A DNA stretch of 64,000 nt. Origin: Pedobacter sp. Hv1 (GTDB taxonomy: Bacteria > Bacteroidota > Bacteroidia > Sphingobacteriales > Sphingobacteriaceae). The notes below the pieces were generated by a model that was given only the letters and a program-made list of their open reading frames with translations, ran no database searches and was not told the origin of the DNA. Positions 44,734 to 53,992 of this stretch are shown one piece after another (the first letter of the stretch is position 1; each line of letters starts with the position of its first letter). Location: NCBI RefSeq assembly GCF_001412215.1, contig NZ_LLWP01000008.1, forward strand, positions 62,001-126,000, in the 5' to 3' direction. The position numbers and the translations under genes are program-made.

Positions 44734-45984
44734 TTACGGCGTATACTTTTTAAACAAACTGGTAGCAGTATGTCCACCAAAGCCAAAAGTATTGTTTAGC
44801 ACATAATTCACTGTTTGATAAATGGGCTGACCCAACACGATATTTAATCCTTCTGGAATTTCATCATCTAGGTTTTGCGTATTAATAGTTGCCGGAATCA
44901 CATCATTTTTTATCGATAAAATAGAAATGATACTCTCTATTGCTCCCGCTGCACCCAATAGGTGCCCAGTCATAGATTTAGTTCCGGTAATGGCTACCGG
45001 TAAATCGCCAAAAACATTTTTAATCCCTACCAATTCGCTAATATCCCCAATCCCGGTTGAGGTAGCATGTGCATTGATATAAGTTACTTCATTCGCTTCA
45101 ATTCCAGCTTCTTCCATGGCATAACGCATGCCTAATACCGCACCAAGACCTTGGGGATGTGTTCCAGTTAAATGATAAGCATCAGCAGCCATTCCACTGC
45201 CCACTAATTCTGCATAAATGGTAGCTCCTCTTTTTACCGCATGTTCTAAATCTTCCAAAATCAATGCGCCAGCACCTTCGCCCATTACAAAACCATCACG
45301 TTCTTTATCAAATGGTCTTGAAGCCTGAAGTGGGTTTTCATTATTTTTACTTAAAGCTTGTGCCGAATTAAAACCGCCAACAGAACCTTCAGTAATGGCA
45401 GCCTCAGAACCACCAGCAATCATAATGTCTGCTTTACCTAACCTAATGGTATCAAAAGCATTGATAATGGCCGTGTTTGATGAAGCACATGCAGACACCG
45501 TACAATAATTTGGCCCATGCAATTGGTGACGAATGGAAATCACGCCAGCTGCAATGTCAACAATCATTTTAGGAATGAAATAAGGACTAAATCTAGGTGT
45601 ACCATCTCCGCCATTAAATTCTTTCAATTGGCTTTCAAAAGTAGAAATCCCACCGTTTCCGGTTGCCCAAATTACGCCAACTTTATACCTTTCGGTTTCT
45701 TCCATTGTGGTAAAGTCCAATCCAGCATCTTTAATCGCCTGATCGCTGGCAGCAATGGCATATTGGGTAAAAAGATCATACTTCTTAACTTCCTTTTTAT
45801 CTATATACGCTTCGATGTTAAAATCTTTTACTTCACAAGCAAAATGAGTTTTGAATTTACTAGAATCGAACTTCGTTATTGGACCTGCAGCGCTTTTGCC
45901 TGCAATGATGTTGTCCCAAAATTCGTTTACTGAATTACCCAAAGGTGTAATGGCGCCAAGGCCGGTAATGACTACTCTTTTCAT
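44734..45984 (-). CDS. fabF: Beta-ketoacyl-ACP synthase II (FabF type)
   Basis: A 416-residue condensing enzyme of the KAS II type, which extends acyl-ACP with malonyl-ACP. The catalytic cysteine is in TVSACASSNTAI, and the two histidines are in NAHATSTGIGD and KSMTGHLLGAAGA, with NNTFGFGGHT at the end. It is full length and looks active. Housekeeping fabF usually sits beside acpP; this one is four bases after a DUF2798 gene in a TetR-controlled unit with an SDR gene, so it is likely a second, accessory synthase. Its product is unknown. Confidence 0.88.
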   Translation of the reverse strand: MKRVVITGLGAITPLGNSVNEFWDNIIAGKSAAGPITKFDSSKFKTHFACEVKDFNIEAYIDKKEVKKYDLFTQYAIAASDQAIKDAGLDFTTMEETERYKVGVIWATGNGGISTFESQLKEFNGGDGTPRFSPYFIPKMIVDIAAGVISIRHQLHGPNYCTVSACASSNTAIINAFDTIRLGKADIMIAGGSEAAITEGSVGGFNSAQALSKNNENPLQASRPFDKERDGFVMGEGAGALILEDLEHAVKRGATIYAELVGSGMAADAYHLTGTHPQGLGAVLGMRYAMEEAGIEANEVTYINAHATSTGIGDISELVGIKNVFGDLPVAITGTKSMTGHLLGAAGAIESIISILSIKNDVIPATINTQNLDDEIPEGLNIVLGQPIYQTVNYVLNNTFGFGGHTATSLFKKYTP

Positions 45985-45988
45985 ATTG

Positions 45989-46219
45989 TTATTGTTGCGG
46001 CAAATTCTTTTCGTTGATCAGCTTATTTACCAGTTTTTCAATTTGTGGTGCAATGGTTAAAATGGCAGGAACTGCAACGATGTAGGCAATTGCCCACGAT
46101 TTTAGCCATATTTTAAAAAATTGATTGTTTAAACCAATGTTTACTATAATCACCACAAAGGTAACAATACCTGTGGTTACCATAGCCATTAAAAACGCAA
46201 ATGCCAATTTCTTTTTCAT
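45989..46219 (-). CDS. DUF2798 small membrane protein
   Basis: A 76-residue protein with two transmembrane helices (about 4-28 and 40-62), of the DUF2798 family (AFLMAMVTTGIVTFVVIIVN and WAIAYIVAVPAILTIAPQIEKLV). ATG at 46219 was chosen because it overlaps the SDR stop codon as TAATG; an earlier ATG at 46243 would lie inside the SDR frame. Function is unknown. Members are often next to TetR regulators and oxidoreductases, as here. Confidence 0.8.
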   Translation of the reverse strand: MKKKLAFAFLMAMVTTGIVTFVVIIVNIGLNNQFFKIWLKSWAIAYIVAVPAILTIAPQIEKLVNKLINEKNLPQQ

Positions 46220-46989
46220 TATTCTGACGTGCTTTCTATCCATTCTGCTCTTTTTGCATTCATAACATTCAGTGCATCAGTTGGTGAGGAAAGAAACAAT
46301 TCGTACATTTTTGCGGTATCTCCTACACGGATTTCAAAGTCGTTATTTTCAAGTGCTGTTAAAAGCTCTTGGGCAACTACAGCAGGTTTAATCCCATTGT
46401 GACCCCCTATACCGGCAGAAAATTCGGTATCTACCAATGGTGGCATCAATTCAAATACTTTAACAGACGTGTTTTCTAAGCTTAACCTTAATGAAGTAGT
46501 ATAAGAATGTACTGCGGCTTTACTTGCAGCATAAGTTGGCAAGGTAATTCCAGGTACATAAGCCACAATTGACGACACATTAACAATAGCTGCCGTTGCT
46601 TGTTTTTTCAACAAGGGTAAAAGCTGTTGGTTCAATCTAATAATGGATAAATAATTGGTCAGCATTTCATCTGCAGCATTTGCAAAGGCATCTTCATTTT
46701 CATCCGCTAAATTGTAAAGCAGTGCCCTCCCAGCATTGTTGATCACGATATTCAGTTCTGGAAAATCTGCCTTTAGAGTAGTTACCAACTCCGTTACTTC
46801 TTCCGCTTTGCTTACATCTGCTTTGATAGCCGTTACCTGACCCAATTTAGCCTTTGCTTCGTCTAATCGGGTTTGGTCTCTACCAACAATGATCACCTGA
46901 TTGCCTTGTTCGCTTAATAATTTTGCTGTTTCGAAACCAATCCCAGCACTTCCGCCAGTAATTAATATGGTATTGTTTGTTGTTTTCAT
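46219..46989 (-). CDS. Short-chain dehydrogenase, DltE/YdfG-like
   Basis: A 256-residue classical SDR. The NAD(P)-binding motif is TGGSAGIGFE (Gly-rich, with arginine in GRDQTR suggesting NADPH), the NNAG motif is INNAGRA, and the catalytic Ser-Tyr-Lys set is in VNVSSIVAYVP and YAASKAAV. It matches DltE-like oxidoreductases in ending with a C-terminal extension (FELMPPLVDTEFSAGIGGHNGIKP). The gene is first in an operon with DUF2798 and fabF, and a TetR-type operator lies 32 bases before its start. Confidence 0.88.
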   Translation of the reverse strand: MKTTNNTILITGGSAGIGFETAKLLSEQGNQVIIVGRDQTRLDEAKAKLGQVTAIKADVSKAEEVTELVTTLKADFPELNIVINNAGRALLYNLADENEDAFANAADEMLTNYLSIIRLNQQLLPLLKKQATAAIVNVSSIVAYVPGITLPTYAASKAAVHSYTTSLRLSLENTSVKVFELMPPLVDTEFSAGIGGHNGIKPAVVAQELLTALENNDFEIRVGDTAKMYELFLSSPTDALNVMNAKRAEWIESTSE

Positions 46990-47020
46990 GTTATGATTTG
47001 TTTTTAAAATTTATGTTTTT

Positions 47021-47034
47021 ATACCAATCGGTAT
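47021..47034 (-). promoter_or_regulatory. TetR operator at the SDR-DUF2798-fabF promoter
   Basis: ATACCAATCGGTAT is an inverted repeat with arms ATACC/GGTAT around four bases. Its reverse complement, ATACCGATTGGTAT, differs by only one base from the element at 47666-47679 before the tetR gene. Confidence 0.75.
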
Positions 47035-47052
47035 ATTTTTAATCAAAAAAAT

Positions 47053-47637
47053 TTAAAGTGTTTGTATCATTTTTTTCATCGACTGCATAATCACTACAAA
47101 ATGGTTCGCGTTGCCCAATAATTTGGCAATCATTATTCCACCCTCAATCATGGCGATCATACTTAGTGCCAATTCTGCGGCATTAACGTCGGTTTTAAAT
47201 TCTTTGTTGGCCACTCCTTCTTCTATAATTTGAACCAATTTATTCTTCCAAGAAAGCACAGCTGCTGCTGCTCTTTTTTTCAGGTCAGGGTGTGTATCGT
47301 CTGCCTCAATAGCGGTATTTAAAATTGGGCAGCCCCCTTCTGTAAAAGGGAGATTAAAGATCTTTTCGTAATTTTCGGCATACACCAATAGTTTCTCTTT
47401 GGCAGTGGTGTGTTTGGCAAACTCAATTGCCACCGCCGTATTTAGTTTGTTCAAGTTATAATCGAAAACAGCGAGTGCCACTTCGTCTTTGTTGGCGAAA
47501 TTGCCATAGATACTGCCTTTTGTTAAACCAGTTGCGGCAGTAATGTCATTCAAAGACGTGCCTGCAAAACCTTTTTTATTAAAGATTGGGGCTGTTCTTT
47601 CAATAATAAATGCTCTAGTCCGCTCTGCTTTCGACAT
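47053..47637 (-). CDS. TetR/AcrR-family transcriptional regulator
   Basis: A 194-residue repressor. ATG at 47637 starts the usual MSKAERTRAFIIERTAPIFNKKGF; an ORF running to 47769 would add an atypical hydrophobic leader and would cross the promoter. The helix-turn-helix is GTSLNDITAATGLTKGSIYGNFANKDEVAL (about 26-55). The C-terminal domain has GGCPILNTAIEADDTHP, a region seen in YcdC/RutR-like and related TetR proteins. The promoter carries an operator that recurs before the SDR operon downstream, so autorepression with control of that operon is likely. Confidence 0.9.
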   Translation of the reverse strand: MSKAERTRAFIIERTAPIFNKKGFAGTSLNDITAATGLTKGSIYGNFANKDEVALAVFDYNLNKLNTAVAIEFAKHTTAKEKLLVYAENYEKIFNLPFTEGGCPILNTAIEADDTHPDLKKRAAAAVLSWKNKLVQIIEEGVANKEFKTDVNAAELALSMIAMIEGGIMIAKLLGNANHFVVIMQSMKKMIQTL

Positions 47638-47658
47638 GTCTATTTTGATTTGACAGCA

Positions 47659-47690
47659 CAAATATATACCGAATGGTATTATTTTACAAA
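47659..47690 (-). promoter_or_regulatory. tetR promoter with operator between -33 and -7
   Basis: On the minus strand TTTG (47687-47690) is followed after 20 bases by TATATTTG (47659-47666), a textbook Bacteroidota promoter. The operator ATACCGAATGGTAT (47666-47679) fills the spacer and touches the -7 box, so a bound dimer would block RNA polymerase. The leader is about 16 bases. Confidence 0.8.
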
Positions 47691-47838
47691 TTCTTTTTAA
47701 CAAGATGATTTTGAAGAGACAAATAATATGCTCCTTTACAAATTGAGCAAAAGATAACGGGGACACCATTCTTCAGCAAAAGCTTGAAACGGCACCCCCA
47801 TCATCGATCTCATCAGTATAAGCTATTCAAAAGACTAC

Positions 47839-49113
47839 TTAATGCCCATGCCCTTCGGTATTGGTTAATTTGGCATTGATAAAAAATGCTCCCTTGGCTA
47901 CAATTTTTGCTCCTTTCGGGATATCAGTTACAAAACTGATTGCTGTAAATCCTAAATTAGATACCCCTCTAATCACTTCTATTTTCTCGAAATTTACATC
48001 AGTCTTAGCCTCTTTGTGCACTTCTCCTTCTTCGTGTTTTTCTTCAGGTTTTTTATCGGTTACCATAAAAATGTAGGTTTTACCGTCTGCCTCAACTATG
48101 GCATCGTTTGGTACGGCAGAGGTAGTTACATTATTGATACTTACAAAACCAGTAATGTTCATTCCATCTATCAGCCCTGCTTTATTGCCTTTTACCGTAC
48201 AATGCACTGGAATGGTTTTACTTTCGTTCTCAAAGGCAGTTCCAATACTGAACACTTGCGCATCATATTCTACTGTTGGATTATTGGTTAATGTAAAATG
48301 AATGGTCTGACCAACTTTAAGCATCGGCAAATCTTTCTCAAATACATTCAGGTCTAAGTGCAATTGACTATTGTCTACAATTTCTGCCACAGGCGAAGAA
48401 ACATCTACATAACTCCCTATTTTCGAAAACACATCACTAACAGTACCACTAATTGGACTGGTAACCATGAGTAAAGATTTTAGATTGCCATTGCTCAGGT
48501 CATTCGGATTGATACCCATTAATGTAATCTGCTGTTGCAAAGATGCTTTTCGTGTACGCAGGCTACTCAATTCGGCATTGGCACTTTGTAGGTTCTTTAA
48601 GGCCCCTGCATTACCAGCATTCAAATCTTTTTGACGTTGAACTTCTTGCTCTGCAAAGGTAATTTTACTGCCAAGGGTGAGGTATTCTTCTTGTAATTGA
48701 ATAAACTGCGGATTGGTAATGGTAGCAATAACCTGACCTTTTCTAACTGCACTTCCTACTTGTACATTAATGGATTTGATAGCCCCGCCGTACAAAGAAG
48801 TGGCATTGGCCTTATTGTTATTGGGCACCCTCAAATTACCGTTGGCCTTAATGGTAGCGGTTAACTGTTTTTGTTCTACCGTACCGTATTGGATGCCTAC
48901 AGTTTTAATTTGTTCTGCACTTAAAGTAGCAATGGTTGGCTCTTCTTCTTCGTGTGGCGCTGCTGTTGCATTTGCTATTTTAGCTTCTGGATCAGCCGTT
49001 TCTTCTTTTGCTTTTTCTCCGCTACAAGCTACAGTTAGGCTAATCAACAGTGCCAGCAATAAGCCAGAAGCCAACATTTTTTGTTTTTTTATCTTGAAAT
49101 TCATTGTGTTCAA
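47839..49113 (-). CDS. Efflux RND periplasmic adaptor, CusB/CzcB family lipoprotein
   Basis: A 424-residue membrane-fusion protein linking an inner-membrane RND pump to an outer-membrane channel. The lipobox is LTVACSG (Cys near residue 30). Barrel-sandwich halves flank a helical hairpin (about 150-210, QEEYLTLGSKITFAEQEVQRQKDLN), with KSINVQVGSAVRKGQVIATITNPQ and SPISGTVSDVFSKIGSYVDVSS as the lipoyl-like parts. A histidine/acid-rich stretch (EEKHEEGEVHKE) lies near the C-terminus and may bind metal. It is two bases downstream of the pump gene, so one operon. Confidence 0.9.
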   Translation of the reverse strand: MNTMNFKIKKQKMLASGLLLALLISLTVACSGEKAKEETADPEAKIANATAAPHEEEEPTIATLSAEQIKTVGIQYGTVEQKQLTATIKANGNLRVPNNNKANATSLYGGAIKSINVQVGSAVRKGQVIATITNPQFIQLQEEYLTLGSKITFAEQEVQRQKDLNAGNAGALKNLQSANAELSSLRTRKASLQQQITLMGINPNDLSNGNLKSLLMVTSPISGTVSDVFSKIGSYVDVSSPVAEIVDNSQLHLDLNVFEKDLPMLKVGQTIHFTLTNNPTVEYDAQVFSIGTAFENESKTIPVHCTVKGNKAGLIDGMNITGFVSINNVTTSAVPNDAIVEADGKTYIFMVTDKKPEEKHEEGEVHKEAKTDVNFEKIEVIRGVSNLGFTAISFVTDIPKGAKIVAKGAFFINAKLTNTEGHGH

Positions 49114-49115
49114 TT

Positions 49116-52100
49116 TTATTTATTCATCAAATAATTAATAGAAACCACCGTTTGGTTAACTTGCTGTATGGCTTCTAAATACTTCAATTCTATATCTGTT
49201 GCAGTTTGTAGGGCATATAAATATTCTACGTAATTGATATCGCCTGTGCGATAGCCCAACTTAGCACCCTGTACTATTTCTACGGCATTGGGCAAAGCTT
49301 GCTGCAGGTAGTAATTGTACTGTTGCATAGATTGACGGTATTGTTGCAGCGCATTCTTTAACTGGCTTTCCAATTGTTGTTGCTGGTATTGTGCAGTGGC
49401 TTCGGCGGCTTGCTTCTGGTAATTTAAAGATTGTACACGGGCCTTATTTGCTCCAAAAGTTAAAGGAATAGCAATCCCAAAACTTACCGCACTAAATCTT
49501 TTGCCTGCCCCAAAATACCGTTCTTCGCCATTGATGTTCTGAAACCCAATTAGAGATTGATTGTTATAGCCCAGCTTAAAATCTGGTAAGGCCAATGCCT
49601 TTTCTACTTTAATGTTCTGCTCGGCTATCAATGCATTTTGGTACAACGACCTCACAATTGGATGGTTGGCCATAGCAGTGCTATCTAATAAAGCACTCAC
49701 CATTAAGGGTTCGTATCTCTTGGCATTGACGATTGTAAAATCAGCATTGCTATTCATCAATGTCTTTAAATTTTGATAAGCATTGGTGATATACGTTTCA
49801 TTCTGTTGCAACAACAAGCTAATCTCTCCGCGTTTGGTTTCTGCAGTACTGAGCTCTAGTTTTTTGCTTTCTCCTGTTTTGAAACGAAGCGCTGCTGCCT
49901 TCACAAAATCGACATACAAAGTATCGAGGTATTGGAGTTTAGCTTTGTTGTATTGCAGATATATCAATTGGTAATAATAGCTTCTTACCTGATTTTTCAA
50001 CTCGTTTTCGCTAATCTTTTGTTGCCATTCCTTACTTTTCACTTCTGCATTGATCAGCCCTTTTTTTGCGCCAAACAAGGTTGGGAAAGGAATGCTTTGA
50101 GAAAGCTCAAAAGCATTATCGAAATTGGTACTATTGTATTGCCCCAGTTGTGCATTCAAATCTAACTTCGGTAATTCGCCAGCAGTTTTTTTCTTGCTCT
50201 GCATGGCCAATACTTCTAGGCCTTTGGCCTTAACTTCATTGTTGTTTTTAAGGGCAATATTAATGGCCTCATCTACAGACAAGCTTTTATCTTGTGCCTT
50301 TGCCGTTTGCAAAAGTCCAAAGCATAATACCACAATGGTGGCAATGGCTGTTTTCATTTTCGGATTTGCTTTTAAAGTAATTTTCGAACTAAAAATGATG
50401 TAGAGCAAAGGCAGTACAAACAAGGTTAAAAAGGTAGCTGTTAATAGTCCGCCTATTACTACAGTAGCCAAAGGTTTTTGTACCTCTGCTCCCGAACTGC
50501 TGCTCAATGCCATTGGTAAAAAGCCTAGACTGGCTACCGTGGCTGTCATTAAAACTGGTCTTAATCGTATTTTGGTTCCTTCTATCACCCGTTTTACCAC
50601 GTCGGTCCAACCCTCTTTTTCCAATTGGTTAAAAGTGCCAATCAATACAATGCCATTTAATACGGCTACCCCAAACAAGGCAATAAAACCTATCCCTGCC
50701 GAGATGCTAAAAGGCATGCCCCGAAGTAACAATGCAAATACGCCACCAATGGCACTCATCGGAATGGCGGTAAAAATCAGTCCTGCTTGTTTAACTGAAC
50801 GGAAGGTGAAGTAGAGCAAAACGAAAATTAAAATCAACGACAAAGGAACAGCTATCAATAATCTTTTAGATGCCTTTTGAAGATTCTCAAACGTACCGCC
50901 ATAGGTAAAATAATAACCAGGTGGTAGTTTTACAGTTGCAGCCAATTTGGCTTGGATATCTTCTACCACAGTTTGTACATCTTTGCCATCCACATTAAAA
51001 GATACATATACCCTTCGCTTTCCATTTTCCCTACTAATTTGTGCTGGCCCCAATTTGTAGCTTACATTGGCAATTTGCGATAGTGGGATCTGGTTGCCAT
51101 TATTGGTAGGCACAAATAAGTTGCTTACATCGGTTAAAGAGGTGCGATGGGCACTGTCTAAACGGATCACCAGATCAAACTTACGTTCGTTTTCATATAC
51201 TTGTCCGGCAGTTTGGCCTGCAAATGCAGTACTGATTACCGCATTAATATCTGCCACATTTAAGCCGTAAGTAGCCATTCTACTCCGATCGTATTCTACA
51301 CTGATCTGTGGCAGACCAGAAATCCTCTCGATTTGTGGTTGTGTAATGCCTTTAATGTTATTGATTGCCTTGCTTACCTTATTGGCATAACTGGCCAATG
51401 TATCTAAGTTTTCGCCAAAAATCTTTACGGCTACATCTTGCTTAATCCCTGTCATCAGCTCGTTAAAACGCATCTGTATGGGCTGACTGGGTTCTGCAAT
51501 TACGCCAGGGATATTCTGGAGCTTTTCTTTCATTAGGTCTGCCAACTCATAGAAATCAGTTGTGGTCTTCCATTCCTTTTTATCTTTTAAAACCACAATA
51601 ATATCTGTTGCTTGCATAGGCATTGGGTCGGTAGCAACATCGGCTGCTCCGGTTTTACCTACCACCATTTTTACTTCTGGAAATTGTTTAATGATCCGCT
51701 CTGCCTGCATTACCGTTTCAACAGTTTGACTTAACGATGCACCCTGTGGCAACCCAAACTCAATGGCATAATCTCCTTCTTCAAGCGTAGGAATAAACTC
51801 GCCACCCATTCTACTGAACACAAAAAGCGTAAGCACCAAAACACCAATGGTAATTCCAGTAACAATATATTTGATTTTAATTACCTTAACCAAAAGTGGT
51901 TGATAAATCCCTTGGAAAAACTTCATCATCCGATCGGAAAAATTCTCTTTATGCTGAGGCTTTTTAGATAAGAACAACGCACACATCATCGGGATGTAGG
52001 TTAACGATAAGATCAATGCACCCAAAATGGCAAAACCTACCGTTTGCGCCATTGGCCTAAACATTTTACCTTCAATACCTACCAGCGTAAGGATTGGAAT

Positions 52101-53480
52101 GTATACAATTAGGATAATGATCTCTCCAAAGGCAGCACTGCTCCTTATTTTCGATGCAGAGGTAAACACCTCCTCGTCCATTTCTTTTTGGGTAAGCTTA
52201 TTAATCGATTTTCTGAGCCCCAAATGGTGCAGCGTGGCCTCCACAATAATTACAGCCCCATCTACAATCAGTCCAAAATCTATAGCCCCCAAACTCATTA
52301 AGTTGGCACTTACCCCAAATAAATTCATTAAGCCCATGGCAAAAAGCAGCGCCAATGGAATGGCCGATGCCACAATCAATCCCGCCCTAAAGTTTCCTAG
52401 AAAAACAATCAGTACAAAGATCACAATCAGTGCACCTTCAATTAGGTTTTTTTCTACCGTACCAATGGCCCTGTTTACCAAATTGGTCCGATCTAAAAAA
52501 GGTTCAATCGTTACATCATCTGGTAGGGAGCTTTGCACAGTCTTCATCCGTTCTTTTACCAAACTAACCACTTCAGAGCTGTTTGCACCTTTAAGCATCA
52601 ATACAATACCGCCCACTACTTCTTTCTCTCCGTTATAAGTCATGGCGCCATAACGTGGTGGTGTACCAAATTGAACTTTAGCTACATCTCTTACTAAAAT
52701 GGGTGTTCCATTTTTTGAACTTTTAACAACGGTGTTCTCAATATCTTCGAATGTTTTTACCACACCAATACCTCTAATAAAATAAGCGTTTGGCTTTTTA
52801 TCGATATAGGCACCGCCTGTATTTTCGTTGTTTTTTTGAATGGCCGAAAACAATTCTGGAATACTTACATCTAAAGATTTTAAACGATCTGGGTTTACAG
52901 CTACTTCATATTGTTTGGTAATTCCACCAAAGCCAGTTACCTCTGCCACACCTGGAATGCCGTACAACTGACGACCTACAATCCAATCTTGCATGGTACG
53001 CAGATCCATAGCAGAGTACTTGCTTTCGCTTCCTTTTTTTGGGTGGATTACATATTGATAGATTTCACCCAAACCAGTAGTTACTGGGGCCAATTCTGGT
53101 TTACCCAATCTTTCTGGTATTTCTTTCTCTGCTTGTTTTAATTTTTCGCTGATGAGCTGACGGGCAAAATAAATATTTACTTCGTCTTTAAATACTACTG
53201 TAATTACGCTCAATCCAAATCTGGAGAACGAACGCATCTCTACAATATCTGGTAGGTTAGCGAGCGATTTTTCAATAGGGTAAGTAACATATTGCTCTAC
53301 TTCTTGAGCTGCCAATGTTGGCGATTGGGTAATGATTTGCACCTGATTATCTGTAATATCGGGCAGGGCATCAATGGGTAGTTTAGAGGCACTCCAAATA
53401 CCCCAAATAATTAGTAATAAGGTCATCAAACCTATGGTAAGTTTGTTCCTTATGCTAAATTTTATAATTTGATCTAACAC
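49116..53480 (-). CDS. CusA/CzcA heavy-metal RND pump fused to a TolC-like outer-membrane channel
   Basis: A 1454-residue fusion. Residues 1-1030 or so are an HME-type RND pump with LPIDALPDITDNQVQI near the start, the proton-relay helix DFGLIVDGAVIIVE, and the second repeat ending in FLTLFVLPLLYIIF. From Met1042 comes a signal-peptide-like stretch (MKTAIATIVVLCFGLLQTAKA) and then a 390-residue OEP/TolC domain with SVDEAINIALKNNNEVKAK and long helices. GTG at 53480 was chosen because it starts the usual LDQIIKFSIRNK; the open frame begins at 53576. It likely exports Cu, Zn or Co; the metal cannot be told. Confidence 0.88.
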   Translation of the reverse strand: MLDQIIKFSIRNKLTIGLMTLLLIIWGIWSASKLPIDALPDITDNQVQIITQSPTLAAQEVEQYVTYPIEKSLANLPDIVEMRSFSRFGLSVITVVFKDEVNIYFARQLISEKLKQAEKEIPERLGKPELAPVTTGLGEIYQYVIHPKKGSESKYSAMDLRTMQDWIVGRQLYGIPGVAEVTGFGGITKQYEVAVNPDRLKSLDVSIPELFSAIQKNNENTGGAYIDKKPNAYFIRGIGVVKTFEDIENTVVKSSKNGTPILVRDVAKVQFGTPPRYGAMTYNGEKEVVGGIVLMLKGANSSEVVSLVKERMKTVQSSLPDDVTIEPFLDRTNLVNRAIGTVEKNLIEGALIVIFVLIVFLGNFRAGLIVASAIPLALLFAMGLMNLFGVSANLMSLGAIDFGLIVDGAVIIVEATLHHLGLRKSINKLTQKEMDEEVFTSASKIRSSAAFGEIIILIVYIPILTLVGIEGKMFRPMAQTVGFAILGALILSLTYIPMMCALFLSKKPQHKENFSDRMMKFFQGIYQPLLVKVIKIKYIVTGITIGVLVLTLFVFSRMGGEFIPTLEEGDYAIEFGLPQGASLSQTVETVMQAERIIKQFPEVKMVVGKTGAADVATDPMPMQATDIIVVLKDKKEWKTTTDFYELADLMKEKLQNIPGVIAEPSQPIQMRFNELMTGIKQDVAVKIFGENLDTLASYANKVSKAINNIKGITQPQIERISGLPQISVEYDRSRMATYGLNVADINAVISTAFAGQTAGQVYENERKFDLVIRLDSAHRTSLTDVSNLFVPTNNGNQIPLSQIANVSYKLGPAQISRENGKRRVYVSFNVDGKDVQTVVEDIQAKLAATVKLPPGYYFTYGGTFENLQKASKRLLIAVPLSLILIFVLLYFTFRSVKQAGLIFTAIPMSAIGGVFALLLRGMPFSISAGIGFIALFGVAVLNGIVLIGTFNQLEKEGWTDVVKRVIEGTKIRLRPVLMTATVASLGFLPMALSSSSGAEVQKPLATVVIGGLLTATFLTLFVLPLLYIIFSSKITLKANPKMKTAIATIVVLCFGLLQTAKAQDKSLSVDEAINIALKNNNEVKAKGLEVLAMQSKKKTAGELPKLDLNAQLGQYNSTNFDNAFELSQSIPFPTLFGAKKGLINAEVKSKEWQQKISENELKNQVRSYYYQLIYLQYNKAKLQYLDTLYVDFVKAAALRFKTGESKKLELSTAETKRGEISLLLQQNETYITNAYQNLKTLMNSNADFTIVNAKRYEPLMVSALLDSTAMANHPIVRSLYQNALIAEQNIKVEKALALPDFKLGYNNQSLIGFQNINGEERYFGAGKRFSAVSFGIAIPLTFGANKARVQSLNYQKQAAEATAQYQQQQLESQLKNALQQYRQSMQQYNYYLQQALPNAVEIVQGAKLGYRTGDINYVEYLYALQTATDIELKYLEAIQQVNQTVVSINYLMNK

Positions 53481-53642
53481 ACGTTTAATAATTAATAATT
53501 GATAAATTATCAATTGACAAGGGCGCATAACATTGCCCTGAGCAATTGACATCGAATTAAAAAAATCAATGATCAACGTGCCATATGCCTAAAGCAAACC
53601 GCAGTAAATAAAAGGGAGAAAAGGAATATTAGCCGTTAATCA

Positions 53643-53966
53643 TTAAGAATTAACCGCGAGCTTGGGTGGTTGCCAGATATTGATTGGTCTTTGCTGTAAT
53701 GAAAACTGATAGATCGCAATGGGATCATTCAGTTCAGCAATGGGAACTTCGATACTGAAATCGATAACTGTGGTTGCTACTACGCTTTGTCCGCAGCAGG
53801 TACAAGCGCAAATTGCTGCACAGGCTTCTGTATTGCCATCTTGTTTACCCTGCTCTACTTGAGCAATCACATTTTGAGGAAAATCTCGAGTTTCTGATTC
53901 ATCACTACATGGCAATGCCGAAAGCAGCACCATCAAGATCAAATAAAAGACACTTAAGTTTTTCAC
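53643..53966 (-). CDS. DUF6660-type small Cys-rich exported protein
   Basis: A 107-residue protein with a signal-like N-terminus (MKNLSVFYLILMVLLSALPC) and a cysteine cluster, CAAICACTCCGQ (about 49-60), then a mainly beta tail. This plan and the position just before a CusA-type pump match the family that I know as DUF6660, which often precedes metal efflux genes in Bacteroidota. The cysteines could bind Cu or a similar soft metal, but this is inference. It is 163 bases upstream of the pump, possibly on the same transcript. Confidence 0.75.
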   Translation of the reverse strand: MKNLSVFYLILMVLLSALPCSDESETRDFPQNVIAQVEQGKQDGNTEACAAICACTCCGQSVVATTVIDFSIEVPIAELNDPIAIYQFSLQQRPINIWQPPKLAVNS

Positions 53967-53992
53967 GTTGTAAAAGTAGAGAAAAATATTTA

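Noticed and set aside
47638..47769. Longer start for the TetR regulator
   Set aside because: The added residues are hydrophobic and atypical for TetR proteins, and the region holds the promoter and operator.
52027..52638. Plus-strand 203-codon frame
   Set aside because: It lies wholly antisense inside the RND pump gene and has no signal, motif or start context of its own.
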